From a virus, in IMG/VR virus record IMGVR_UViG_3300034073_002329, positions 1-26,233 of that record: 26,233 nucleotides of DNA; one strand, 5' to 3'. Each line of letters begins with the position of its first letter. Within the stretch, counting starts at the first letter, position 1. Below the pieces are notes generated by a model, which worked only from the letters and a program-made list of their open reading frames with translations, did no database searches and had not been told where the DNA came from. The position numbers and the translations under genes are program-made. Below, piece by piece: positions 1 through 6,949 of the stretch.

Positions 1-1
1 T

Positions 2-220
2 CTTAAGAAGCTGCTCGATCATCTCCAAGAACTCGTAACAGGAAAGGGAGAGCTGGTTGAGAAATTTACAGTTCCAAACAAGGTTATAATCCCGTGTGAT
101 CGGTGCGATCATGCGAACGGCGACAGATGTTCATTTGATTATCCCGAGGCGTTCACATCAGAAGCATACGATTGCTCCATGTTTATAGAAGAGTATAAGA
201 ACGCAAATCTGGTTAAGTGA
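2..220 (+). CDS. Partial hypothetical protein, Cys-rich C-terminus
   Basis: An open frame enters from the left edge and stops at TGA 218-220, giving the last 72 residues of a protein whose start lies outside the window. The visible part is hydrophilic. It carries four cysteines, three of them as C-x2-C and D-R-C within about 12 residues and one further on, which could bind a metal. I do not recognise a family. It is followed by a 119-base gap and another small rightward gene. Confidence 0.55.
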   Translation, partial: LKKLLDHLQELVTGKGELVEKFTVPNKVIIPCDRCDHANGDRCSFDYPEAFTSEAYDCSMFIEEYKNANLVK

Positions 221-339
221 GAGCTGTTTTACAGAAAGTTTCCATTACCAAGCCGTTCGATACGGTATAACAACAAGTTAAACAGTGGTAAAGATAGCGA
301 GCGGCGCTGTGATAAATTGATCCCGCTTTCCTTTATGCC

Positions 340-513
340 ATGCGTAAACAAGAACCGTCGATCAAAGAATTCGACATCTTCAGCAACCACAAGGGGGCGT
401 GGGGTTATCTGTGTACGGTAGAAGCAAATAGCTTAAATGATGCAAAACTAATTGCGATGAGGGACAATGGAATCTACCATCACAACCAAGTCTCAGTTTA
501 TCCGAAAAAGTAA
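340..513 (+). CDS. Small hypothetical protein (57 aa)
   Basis: ATG 340 to TAA 511-513. The protein begins MRKQEPSIKEFDIF and has a mixed charged and aromatic composition with no membrane segment or signal peptide. No Shine-Dalgarno is evident, which is common in this window. The frame avoids stops over its whole length and fills most of an otherwise empty gap. The family is unknown. A competing ATG at 335 is in another frame and hits a stop at about codon 29. Confidence 0.5.
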   Translation: MRKQEPSIKEFDIFSNHKGAWGYLCTVEANSLNDAKLIAMRDNGIYHHNQVSVYPKK

Positions 514-523
514 TTTGTGTTAA

Positions 524-537
524 ACCCTGTACAGGGT
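524..537. promoter_or_regulatory. Perfect 14-bp palindrome, operator-like
   Basis: ACCCTGTACAGGGT reads identically on both strands. It lies just after the preceding stop codon and about 75 bases before the next start, followed 13 bases later by a TACCAT box that could be a -10 element. The size and symmetry suit a dimeric repressor site, but no regulator is known. Confidence 0.4.
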
Positions 538-550
538 GGTGGCTGTGTGC

Positions 551-556
551 TACCAT
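551..556 (+). promoter_or_regulatory. Possible -10 box TACCAT
   Basis: TACCAT follows a TGTGC stretch in the only sizeable gap before the 612 gene. The same hexamer appears before the SSB-like gene at 11586. No convincing -35 is present at normal spacing, so this is a weak prediction. Confidence 0.22.
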
Positions 557-611
557 CCCATCAGGCGGCACCGGCCTTTAACGTGGCGCACACACTTCAC
601 TCTGTATCTAC

Positions 612-1034
612 ATGACCATCAAAACCTCCGATCTGGTTTCCCTCGGTGAGCGTGCTGCCTCGGCGTGGGATGAGTGCGACCAAGCTCTAGCTGCACTGAA
701 TCAAGCCTTCGGCACTCCCTTTGAGGCTGCCAAAGATAACTTGCTGCGCGACATCACAATCGCAGAGTCCGAAGGGATTGATCTCTCGGTCTTCAGCGGA
801 ACTGACAGCCGCTTCAAGTTTCCTGACCTGCGCACGAACATCGTTGTTCGGATCTCTCGTAAACCCACGCCGCACACCAAACTCGAAAAGCTCGCCGACA
901 AAGTGGCGAAGCTGGAACAAGAACTCAAGGTTGCAAAGCTTCAACTCAAGCACACTGCCGAGCAACTTGTAGCCCAGCGTGAGTGCGACGAGCTCACCGA
1001 CAAAATCACTCTGGCGTTTACCCGTCTCAAGTAA
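612..1034 (+). CDS. Hypothetical protein with C-terminal coiled coil
   Basis: A 140-residue soluble protein of unknown family. The N-terminal two thirds have no recognisable motif. Residues about 90-135 are rich in Leu, Lys, Glu and Gln in a heptad-like pattern (KLEKLADKVAKLEQELK), which predicts a coiled coil and probably oligomerisation. The start is the ATG at 612; there is no Shine-Dalgarno, only pyrimidine-rich sequence. The stop TAA overlaps the ATG of the next gene (TAATG at 1032-1036), so the two are probably translationally coupled. Confidence 0.7.
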   Translation: MTIKTSDLVSLGERAASAWDECDQALAALNQAFGTPFEAAKDNLLRDITIAESEGIDLSVFSGTDSRFKFPDLRTNIVVRISRKPTPHTKLEKLADKVAKLEQELKVAKLQLKHTAEQLVAQRECDELTDKITLAFTRLK

Positions 1035-1192
1035 TGCGTAGGAAACTCGAAGACTTCGCTCTGTTCACAGCAGCCAGCATCATCATGGCTGTCACCGCTT
1101 TCGGTGCTCTCGGGATCAACCCCGGCGAGGCTCACCACTCTAAAGACTGCGGATCAACACAAAGTCTTGACGCTAAGTGCGCTAGGCACTAG
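1034..1192 (+). CDS. Small membrane protein (52 aa)
   Basis: The ATG at 1034 overlaps the previous stop codon (TAATG), which favours this start over a longer GTG-type start at 983 inside the neighbour. The protein has a charged N-terminus (MRRKLED), then a hydrophobic stretch at about residues 8-27 able to span a membrane, then a short hydrophilic tail with two cysteines. It could be a single-span membrane protein or an exported peptide. Function unknown. Confidence 0.55.
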   Translation: MRRKLEDFALFTAASIIMAVTAFGALGINPGEAHHSKDCGSTQSLDAKCARH

Positions 1193-1239
1193 TTTAGATC
1201 AGAGCTTGCGCTCCAGTCCCTTGTATGATGCAGGGGACT
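1176..1239 (+). promoter_or_regulatory. Leader with three inverted repeats and a TATGAT box
   Basis: Three short inverted repeats follow one another: AGTGC/GCACT (1176-1180, 1186-1190), GAGC/GCTC (1202-1205, 1210-1213) and AGTCCC/GGGACT (1215-1220, 1234-1239). The last frames a possible -10 box TATGAT at 1224-1229 preceded by TTG. This could be a promoter with an operator over its -10, or a structured leader, for the MoxR-vWA cassette that starts at 1277. No good -35 is seen. Confidence 0.3.
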
Positions 1240-1276
1240 TCTTCTACCCTCCACATCGGCACACATTTAACTAAGT

Positions 1277-2473
1277 ATGAACCACTACCTTCTGTCCTGC
1301 TCAATCTCTGCGGACGTTCGCCAATCAGTTCAGATCAAGTTCGACGACCTTAAACTTCCTCAACAGGTTATCGACACACTCGAAGCCAATAATACCGTCA
1401 GCATCCGCCCGCACTTATCGAATGCGCTGAAGGGTAAACTCGATGCGCTTCGTGTAAAGCAGCGACAACTGTACGATGCTTACTGCATCCATTACGGTGA
1501 TGCTCACTTCGTAACCGCTTCTTACTTTCAGGAAGCAAACGCGATGATTAAAGAGATCAAACGTGATGCTGAGGTTTACAACGCAGAACTTAAAGATCTG
1601 TGGGAGAGCGAGTACACTCGTTGGCAAGAAACAGCTAACGGTATTCTTCGCCCGCTGTTCTCTGAAGACATCGAATACTCCATCGCATTCGATGCGTACA
1701 TGCGGTTCTTCCCCACGCGGGAAGAATATCGGAAACCGATTCGCGTCTCCGTTCTCGGTCCACTTCCTGTCTCGCTGCAGAAAGTAGAGGCTCCTATTGA
1801 GGGAGACATTGATTCCGTTCTTGCTTACGAGAATGCAATCAACACACAACAAGTTTTAGAGGCGGCCAAAGCTTCTGCGTCTGACAAAGCCCTGACACTC
1901 GGTGCACAACTGCTGGACGATCTGGACGTACGGAACGTAACTAAGATCGGACGTCAGCAAACAGGTTCGGAAAAGAAACGCGGCAGCTGGCAAATCACTG
2001 CGGAGAAACTCAAGCTCATCAGCAACAGCGTTCCTACGTTCAGCGATCTGGCTGTGTTGGCTGATCGTCTTCTGCAATCAGGGAACAATTTACAATCCCC
2101 TGACCGTGGCGTGCGCACGAAAGCAGTAGAAGACTTCTACGCAGTACAGGAAGAGATCCGTACGGAGCTCTCTAACATCTGTAACAGCCACAGCAACTCG
2201 CAGGGTCTCGAAAAGCTGCAGCACTCTCTTGCACTTAGCTCCGAGTACAAACTGCTGTGTGAAAAGATCAAGACGGTTGAAAGTGCTAATGCTCTCAACC
2301 TTTTGGTCAAAGACGCCAACACCGAGATCGACATCTACGAACAACGGTCAAAACAGCTTCGTAAGCTCATCGCCCAACGCCGTGAACTTATCCAGGCTGC
2401 AGGCGAAAACCTTGACGAACTTATCGAGGACATCAACGCACAACCTGAACAACAGTTGGAGGCTGACTTCTGA
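1277..2473 (+). CDS. DUF3150-like protein of a MoxR-vWA cassette
   Basis: A 398-residue soluble, largely helical protein. Residues about 55-165 look like the DUF3150 family: a long charged helical stretch leading to an aromatic and proline-rich segment (RFFPTREEYRKP, then GPLPVSL). DUF3150 genes are known to sit beside MoxR/CobS-like ATPase and vWA/CobT-like genes in phages and mobile elements, and the same order is seen here, which strengthens the call. The C-terminal 130 residues look like a coiled coil rich in Gln, Glu and Leu. The stop overlaps the next start (TGATG at 2471-2475), suggesting coupled translation. The role is unknown. It is probably the third component, adaptor or substrate of the ATPase machine. 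Confidence 0.55.
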   Translation: MNHYLLSCSISADVRQSVQIKFDDLKLPQQVIDTLEANNTVSIRPHLSNALKGKLDALRVKQRQLYDAYCIHYGDAHFVTASYFQEANAMIKEIKRDAEVYNAELKDLWESEYTRWQETANGILRPLFSEDIEYSIAFDAYMRFFPTREEYRKPIRVSVLGPLPVSLQKVEAPIEGDIDSVLAYENAINTQQVLEAAKASASDKALTLGAQLLDDLDVRNVTKIGRQQTGSEKKRGSWQITAEKLKLISNSVPTFSDLAVLADRLLQSGNNLQSPDRGVRTKAVEDFYAVQEEIRTELSNICNSHSNSQGLEKLQHSLALSSEYKLLCEKIKTVESANALNLLVKDANTEIDIYEQRSKQLRKLIAQRRELIQAAGENLDELIEDINAQPEQQLEADF

Positions 2474-2682
2474 TGGACAGAAAAGTTTACGTGTTCAAGA
2501 CACACAACGGATACTTATCCGACATTGATCATTACACGCACGATGCAGCGCGAGCAGTATCGTTCGTCGATCTTGATTCAGCGGTCACACGTCTGGCTGC
2601 AGTCAGTGGGGTAATCAACCAACCGATCTCAATCGAAGAAGTTTCACTTCCATTCCCTCTTCCTTTTCCTAAGCAAATCTGA
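2473..2682 (+). CDS. Small hypothetical protein between DUF3150-like and MoxR genes
   Basis: A 69-residue protein joined by TGATG overlaps to both neighbours (ATG 2473 on the previous stop; its own stop overlaps ATG 2682). It starts MDRKVYVFKTHNGYLSDIDH and ends in a Pro/Phe-rich tail (PFPLPFPKQI). There is no membrane segment. The tight coupling means it is probably made in step with the MoxR-vWA machine and may be an accessory subunit. Family not recognised. Confidence 0.65.
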   Translation: MDRKVYVFKTHNGYLSDIDHYTHDAARAVSFVDLDSAVTRLAAVSGVINQPISIEEVSLPFPLPFPKQI

Positions 2683-3869
2683 TGAACGACCAACTTTTCG
2701 GCAAACTTCAAAACTTCCGTGGTGCACTCAACGCTGCCACGCTCGAACGCGAGCACGTTATCGACGGTCTGCTCGCCTCCGTTATCTCAAAACAGAACGC
2801 CTTCTTGCTGGGTGCTCCGGGTACAGGCAAGAGTGATCTAGTTCGCAGTGTATGTAAAGGTATCAAGGGCGCCAATTACTTTGGTTACCTCTTGACACCT
2901 ACGACCGATCCCAGCGAATTGTTTGGTCCTGTCGCGGTCACCAAACTACTTAAAGATGAGTACACACGCGATGTGGATGGCTACCTACCATCCGCACACA
3001 TTGGTTTCCTAGACGAACTGTTCCGCAGCTCATCGGCAATCCTTAACTCTCTCTTGTCGCTATTGAACGAACGGACGTTCAACAACGGTAACCAAGTGAT
3101 CGAAACTCCCCTGCAGTCGATCATTGCTGCAACAAACAGCTGGCCGCAAGAGGAGTCACTTCAAGCTTTCGCGGACCGCTTCTTGTTCCGTCCGACAGTA
3201 GAGATGCTGAAGAAACCAGTATCCAAACGGACATTGGATGAGTGGGCGCTGGGTATCGAAGATCGCCCACAGGTTGGCGAGTTTCTGACACTTTCCGAAC
3301 TGAAGGAGATTCAAGAAGCTGCGAAGAAGGTAAAGGTATCTGATGACTTCTTAGACAAGTTCAACTCGGTGTGGCAGATGCTCGCACAACGGAGCATCAC
3401 GATCTCTGACCGCCGCCGTGTTCAGATTCTTAAATTCCTCCGAGCATGGGCAATTGTCCAGGGCGATGAGGAGCTGTACCCTGAGCACATGCACAATAGT
3501 CTTGTACACATTGTGTACAACGATCTCGAAGATCAAAGCACTATCATCGAGATTCTGGAGCAGGAAGTTCCCACGGCTGAGCGGTTGTTTGCTGATGCGA
3601 AGCGAGCGGCAAGCGGAATCATGACCGAGTTTGCAGCACTACGCTCCAGACAGCAGCAGAACAGCATCGGCTCCCTTAACGATCTCGTCGTTCATCTCCG
3701 TAAATACCATAAGGATATGAACACGGTCAGGGACAAAGTAGATGAGCTTCTTGATGGATCTCGCATTCGTATGAGCATGGCTGTCAGATCCAGAGCCGTT
3801 AAGCTCTCTCAAAACCTTCAGAACAACTGCGACACAATCGCTCAAGCCCTCAACGAAATCACTCACTAA
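2682..3869 (+). CDS. MoxR/RavA-type AAA+ ATPase
   Basis: A 395-residue AAA+ ATPase of the MoxR/RavA/CobS kind. Visible motifs are Walker A GAPGTGKS (residues 44-51), Walker B IGFLDE (107-112), sensor 1 AATN (149-152) and a probable arginine finger in ADRFLFR (164-170). The stretch ending LLSLLNERTF after Walker B is typical of MoxR proteins. The C-terminal 170 residues are helical with basic patches. MoxR ATPases form rings that remodel or load cofactors into target proteins together with a vWA partner; that partner gene follows two bases downstream. Core catalytic motifs look intact, so it should hydrolyse ATP. The target in phage infection is unknown. Confidence 0.92.
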   Translation: MNDQLFGKLQNFRGALNAATLEREHVIDGLLASVISKQNAFLLGAPGTGKSDLVRSVCKGIKGANYFGYLLTPTTDPSELFGPVAVTKLLKDEYTRDVDGYLPSAHIGFLDELFRSSSAILNSLLSLLNERTFNNGNQVIETPLQSIIAATNSWPQEESLQAFADRFLFRPTVEMLKKPVSKRTLDEWALGIEDRPQVGEFLTLSELKEIQEAAKKVKVSDDFLDKFNSVWQMLAQRSITISDRRRVQILKFLRAWAIVQGDEELYPEHMHNSLVHIVYNDLEDQSTIIEILEQEVPTAERLFADAKRAASGIMTEFAALRSRQQQNSIGSLNDLVVHLRKYHKDMNTVRDKVDELLDGSRIRMSMAVRSRAVKLSQNLQNNCDTIAQALNEITH

Positions 3870-3871
3870 CC

Positions 3872-5422
3872 ATGAATCTCCAGAAGAACTCTGAGTTTGT
3901 TCGTCTTGTAAATAACGAGCCGCTAACCCTAGTGTGCTCCGCTCTCGCAGACTTCCTTTGGGAAGATTTTGTCCGCGACACAAAGCCTAACGTTACCTAC
4001 CTCGTTAACACTTACAACATCAAACAACTCTCTAGGTTCGGTAAGGAGGTATTCGAACGTCTATACAGTGCTGACGAAGTTAAGTGGCTAATCAGCGACG
4101 AAGACTTCGAGCAATACTTCAGGGCAATTTGTAACGGTGATACAACTAAAACACCTAAGGGCTACAAACCGGAGAACGCTGTCTGGTATTCGATCATGGG
4201 AGATCTTTCCCAGGCTGCTGCGTGGCCCACGCTGATCCAACGCTGCGTGGGCGAGCAGTTCAACTCCGGGAACAATGCAGTGCGCATCCTCAACGAAATC
4301 TCAAAAGTGATTGAGGAAGCAATCCAGCAGAACATGTTCGATGTTCAGCTGCTGGTGGGCTCCGGTGATCAATTGCAGGAGCTCCGGGACCAGTACAACA
4401 AAGCTGTACAGAACGGAGACAAGGCTGCAGCGAACGAAGCTCGGATGCAGGGTAAGGAGTTGGGGCAGCGTATTCACGACGCGCTGCAGAATGTGAAGTC
4501 TCAAGTACAAGCAGAAGCGAACACGATCGTCGATAAAGTTCTCGGCGAGAGTGACGAACAGAACGAAGATATCAGCAACCTGTTCGGCTCGATGCCCGGT
4601 AACGGAAAGATGCTGAGTGACCTACAGGAAAAGAGGAATCTCGCTAACCGCTTGAGCAGGAACAGAACACTCAAGCAGATTGCTAAGAAACTCGGTGCGT
4701 TACGCCGGGTATGGACTGAGAGGAAACGAGCCAAGCCTGCGAAAGCTAACTACGAAGCGGTAACAGGTGCGAAGTTCAGTGACAGCGTGATCAACGCCTT
4801 CCCCACGGAGCTTGCGCTGGCTGGCTCGAAGGAAGGTCAAGCCCTGTTTGCTCTCAAGTATTCGCAGAAGACGATCCTCACCAAAGACTACACAGCATCC
4901 AGAACGGACTTGGGGCGCGGTCCTGTGATCATGTACGTCGATGTGTCGGGGTCGATGCACGGAGATCTGGAGCTTTGGAGCAAGGCAATTGCCTTAGTTA
5001 TCTCTGAGCAGGCACTGACTGACAAGCGCTCTGTGCACATCCATCTGTTTGATACGGTTGTGGGTCACAGTGTTGAGGTAAAAAGTGGCACACCAAATAC
5101 GAAGGAACTGATTGACTTCGTTGCGGGATGGACGCTGGGTGGGGGCACAAGCTTCAACGCCGTGCTGGCCCACGTGGTGAGTCAGAAGGAGAACTTGAAA
5201 AATTCCGACATTCTGGTTCTCACCGACGGGAATTCGGAGGCAAGCCCCGCTTGGATTTCCAGGGTAGATAGTTTGAAGCAGGAAACCGGCGCACAGATAA
5301 CTACAATTTGTCTGGATATGTCTGTGCCTGAAGTTTGCAAACGGTTCAGCGATGAGACTTACTCTGTAGATACATCGAATAACATCGATTCAATCGATGT
5401 AATTCAAAAGTGTATAAGATGA
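3872..5422 (+). CDS. vWA-domain protein (ViaA/CobT-like MoxR partner)
   Basis: A 516-residue protein. Residues 1-330 are mostly helical with a charged middle (about 165-290), as in ViaA- and CobT-like proteins. The C-terminal vWA domain (about 350-516) has a complete metal-ion-dependent adhesion site: DVSGS (357-361), the threonine of GGGTSF (T426) and the aspartate of LTDGNS (D452). It starts two bases after the MoxR stop, so the two are surely co-expressed. In known pairs (RavA-ViaA, CobS-CobT, NorQ-NorD) the vWA protein recruits the substrate to the ATPase ring. The last residues run directly against the next gene. Confidence 0.9.
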   Translation: MNLQKNSEFVRLVNNEPLTLVCSALADFLWEDFVRDTKPNVTYLVNTYNIKQLSRFGKEVFERLYSADEVKWLISDEDFEQYFRAICNGDTTKTPKGYKPENAVWYSIMGDLSQAAAWPTLIQRCVGEQFNSGNNAVRILNEISKVIEEAIQQNMFDVQLLVGSGDQLQELRDQYNKAVQNGDKAAANEARMQGKELGQRIHDALQNVKSQVQAEANTIVDKVLGESDEQNEDISNLFGSMPGNGKMLSDLQEKRNLANRLSRNRTLKQIAKKLGALRRVWTERKRAKPAKANYEAVTGAKFSDSVINAFPTELALAGSKEGQALFALKYSQKTILTKDYTASRTDLGRGPVIMYVDVSGSMHGDLELWSKAIALVISEQALTDKRSVHIHLFDTVVGHSVEVKSGTPNTKELIDFVAGWTLGGGTSFNAVLAHVVSQKENLKNSDILVLTDGNSEASPAWISRVDSLKQETGAQITTICLDMSVPEVCKRFSDETYSVDTSNNIDSIDVIQKCIR

Positions 5423-5437
5423 GTGAGGAATAAAACT

Positions 5438-5614
5438 ATGGATAATGTGTTCAAGGAGTTAATAGAGGAGTATCACGAGAGATCAAACGGCGCCAATCTC
5501 GTAAACAGTAGCGGCCCGGAGGCCCCGGGCGAGTTCTTTTATGACAGCGAAACAGGAAAGCTGTACATAGCTGGCGCCGATGATGAAGGCGAATTAAAGT
5601 GGTTTGCACTCTGA
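5438..5614 (+). CDS. Small hypothetical protein (58 aa)
   Basis: ATG 5438 is preferred over an in-frame GTG at 5423 because GAGGAA (5425-5430) lies at a good Shine-Dalgarno distance before it. The protein is acidic (MDNVFKELIEEYHER and a DDEGE stretch) with a short segment FFYDSETGKLYIA that could be a beta hairpin. It directly follows the vWA gene and may be the last member of that cassette. Its codons are more AT-rich than those of the MoxR gene. Function unknown. Confidence 0.55.
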   Translation: MDNVFKELIEEYHERSNGANLVNSSGPEAPGEFFYDSETGKLYIAGADDEGELKWFAL

Positions 5615-5624
5615 TGGACGTCTC

Positions 5625-6038
5625 ATGTACTTAGATACAATCCAGGAATCCTTAGAGCAGATTAGAAAAGAATATGAGACACACGAAGGAGGAATGCAAG
5701 ACCTTCTCCGGTGGGTACAGGAGATCCTAGAAAGAGAGTTGATGAATAAGAAACCTGGGCAGTACTCAAAGTTCGATTATCACGGCAACTTAATCCTGTA
5801 CGACTGCCCGTCAAAAGAACCAGGCTGCGGTTTCTTCTTAATCTCAAACGACAAAACAAACATGGAATACACTTATGTAATAGCAGATACGCTAGGTGAG
5901 CAATACGGCATGTCGGTCACTGACGAAGATATAAAATTGACAATCTTAGATCTGAAGGAGCTCGCCATAAACTTCGTAACCGAGTTCTTCCAATTCAAGC
6001 TTTACTCATCAATCGCTTGCGAGGGTTTCGAGACCTGA
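5625..6038 (+). CDS. Hypothetical protein (137 aa)
   Basis: ATG 5625 is chosen; an in-frame TTG at 5604 would add seven residues inside the previous gene. A soluble acidic protein with a helical N-terminus and a cysteine pair spaced C-P-S-K-E-P-G-C in the middle. AT-rich codons such as ATA and TTA set it apart from its upstream neighbours, hinting at a different origin. No family recognised. Confidence 0.6.
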   Translation: MYLDTIQESLEQIRKEYETHEGGMQDLLRWVQEILERELMNKKPGQYSKFDYHGNLILYDCPSKEPGCGFFLISNDKTNMEYTYVIADTLGEQYGMSVTDEDIKLTILDLKELAINFVTEFFQFKLYSSIACEGFET

Positions 6039-6058
6039 GCAAACACCCGAGTAATGGG

Positions 6059-6064
6059 CTAGTA
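6059..6064 (+). promoter_or_regulatory. Possible -10 box TAGTAT
   Basis: TAGTAT lies 35 bases before the ATG at 6099 in the 60-base gap after the previous gene. Its position suits a promoter for the 6099 gene, which is followed by its own terminator. No clear -35 is present. Confidence 0.25.
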
Positions 6065-6098
6065 TGCGCCTTGTCATGACTCCCAACCTTCTTTGAAC

Positions 6099-6872
6099 AT
6101 GGCTTTTCAATTCCTTCTAAACGGCACCCCTCTGGATGCTGGCGACGCTGCCACGCTCATCAAAACCGTGAAGAACAGCCGGTCCGCTCCGACCATTGAG
6201 CTGAGCGAAGTCTTCGATATTTCGAAGCTCGATAGCAAAGCATTGTTCGAGATGGCGGTCGATATGGGATCGCAGGAGCTGGCATCGCTGGCTTGGAAGA
6301 TCTCCGTCGGCAAGCCAACGAAAAAGATGAAAGCCGGTCGCCCGGCTGCCCAGAAAACAGTCTGGGAAGGTCCGGAGGCTCTGATTGAGGAGCTGCATAA
6401 GTCCCAGTCCTACTGGGCTGTGGGAGCAGCGATGATCCTCGATTACTTCTCCGAACTCAACGACTGGAGCACTCTTCGGAAGATCGCCATCTTCTACGTA
6501 AACGATATTGATGCGTCAGACAACAAAGTCCCGCACGATTCCATTCTGTACAAAGGATTTACGTGGTCCGAAGAGCTGGATATGTTTGATCCGTTGGTGC
6601 TCCGGGCAGGGATTGATCGTAAAGATACGTTCCACGTCAGCCCGATGTACCTGTCCCTTCGTGAAGGGATGAACTGGTGCATGAAGAACGGGCTCGTAGA
6701 GCAGAAGTCCCAAGTGTCGTACGGATCGTTGGATGGGGCGAGCGGCAACACGATGCAGCGCGTGTACTACAACCTCCGACTGACGAAGCGGGGGCAAGAC
6801 GTCAGTCTCCTTTGGGCAGACTCGAACGAGTACATCCTTAACTTCTTCGCCTCTCGCCGCCAGGGTTCCTGA
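6099..6872 (+). CDS. Hypothetical protein with possible winged-helix C-terminus
   Basis: A 257-residue protein starting at ATG 6099; a TTG two codons upstream is less likely. Residues 78-85 contain KAGRPA, reminiscent of a minor-groove AT-hook core, followed by a helical region and a C-terminal part (about 190-250) whose helix-helix-strand look (NWCMKNGLVEQKS, then VYYNLRLTKRG) could be a winged helix. This suggests DNA binding but is not proof. It has its own gap upstream and a terminator 30 bases downstream, so it may be a separate transcription unit. Codon use resembles that of the SSB-like gene, suggesting high expression. Family not recognised. Confidence 0.65.
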   Translation: MAFQFLLNGTPLDAGDAATLIKTVKNSRSAPTIELSEVFDISKLDSKALFEMAVDMGSQELASLAWKISVGKPTKKMKAGRPAAQKTVWEGPEALIEELHKSQSYWAVGAAMILDYFSELNDWSTLRKIAIFYVNDIDASDNKVPHDSILYKGFTWSEELDMFDPLVLRAGIDRKDTFHVSPMYLSLREGMNWCMKNGLVEQKSQVSYGSLDGASGNTMQRVYYNLRLTKRGQDVSLLWADSNEYILNFFASRRQGS

Positions 6873-6901
6873 GCTGGTTCTCGATAGCCCGAGTAGACTG
6901 C

Positions 6902-6926
6902 AAGCCTCGCTTCGGCGGGGCTTTTC
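6902..6926 (+). terminator. Rho-independent terminator
   Basis: AAGCCTCGC (6902-6910), loop TTCG, GCGGGGCTT (6915-6923) form a nine-pair stem with one G-T pair, followed by TTTTC. It sits 30 bases after the 6872 stop and just before the polymerase gene. Confidence 0.85.
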
Positions 6927-6949
6927 ATTTCTCTATCATCATTTTCCTC

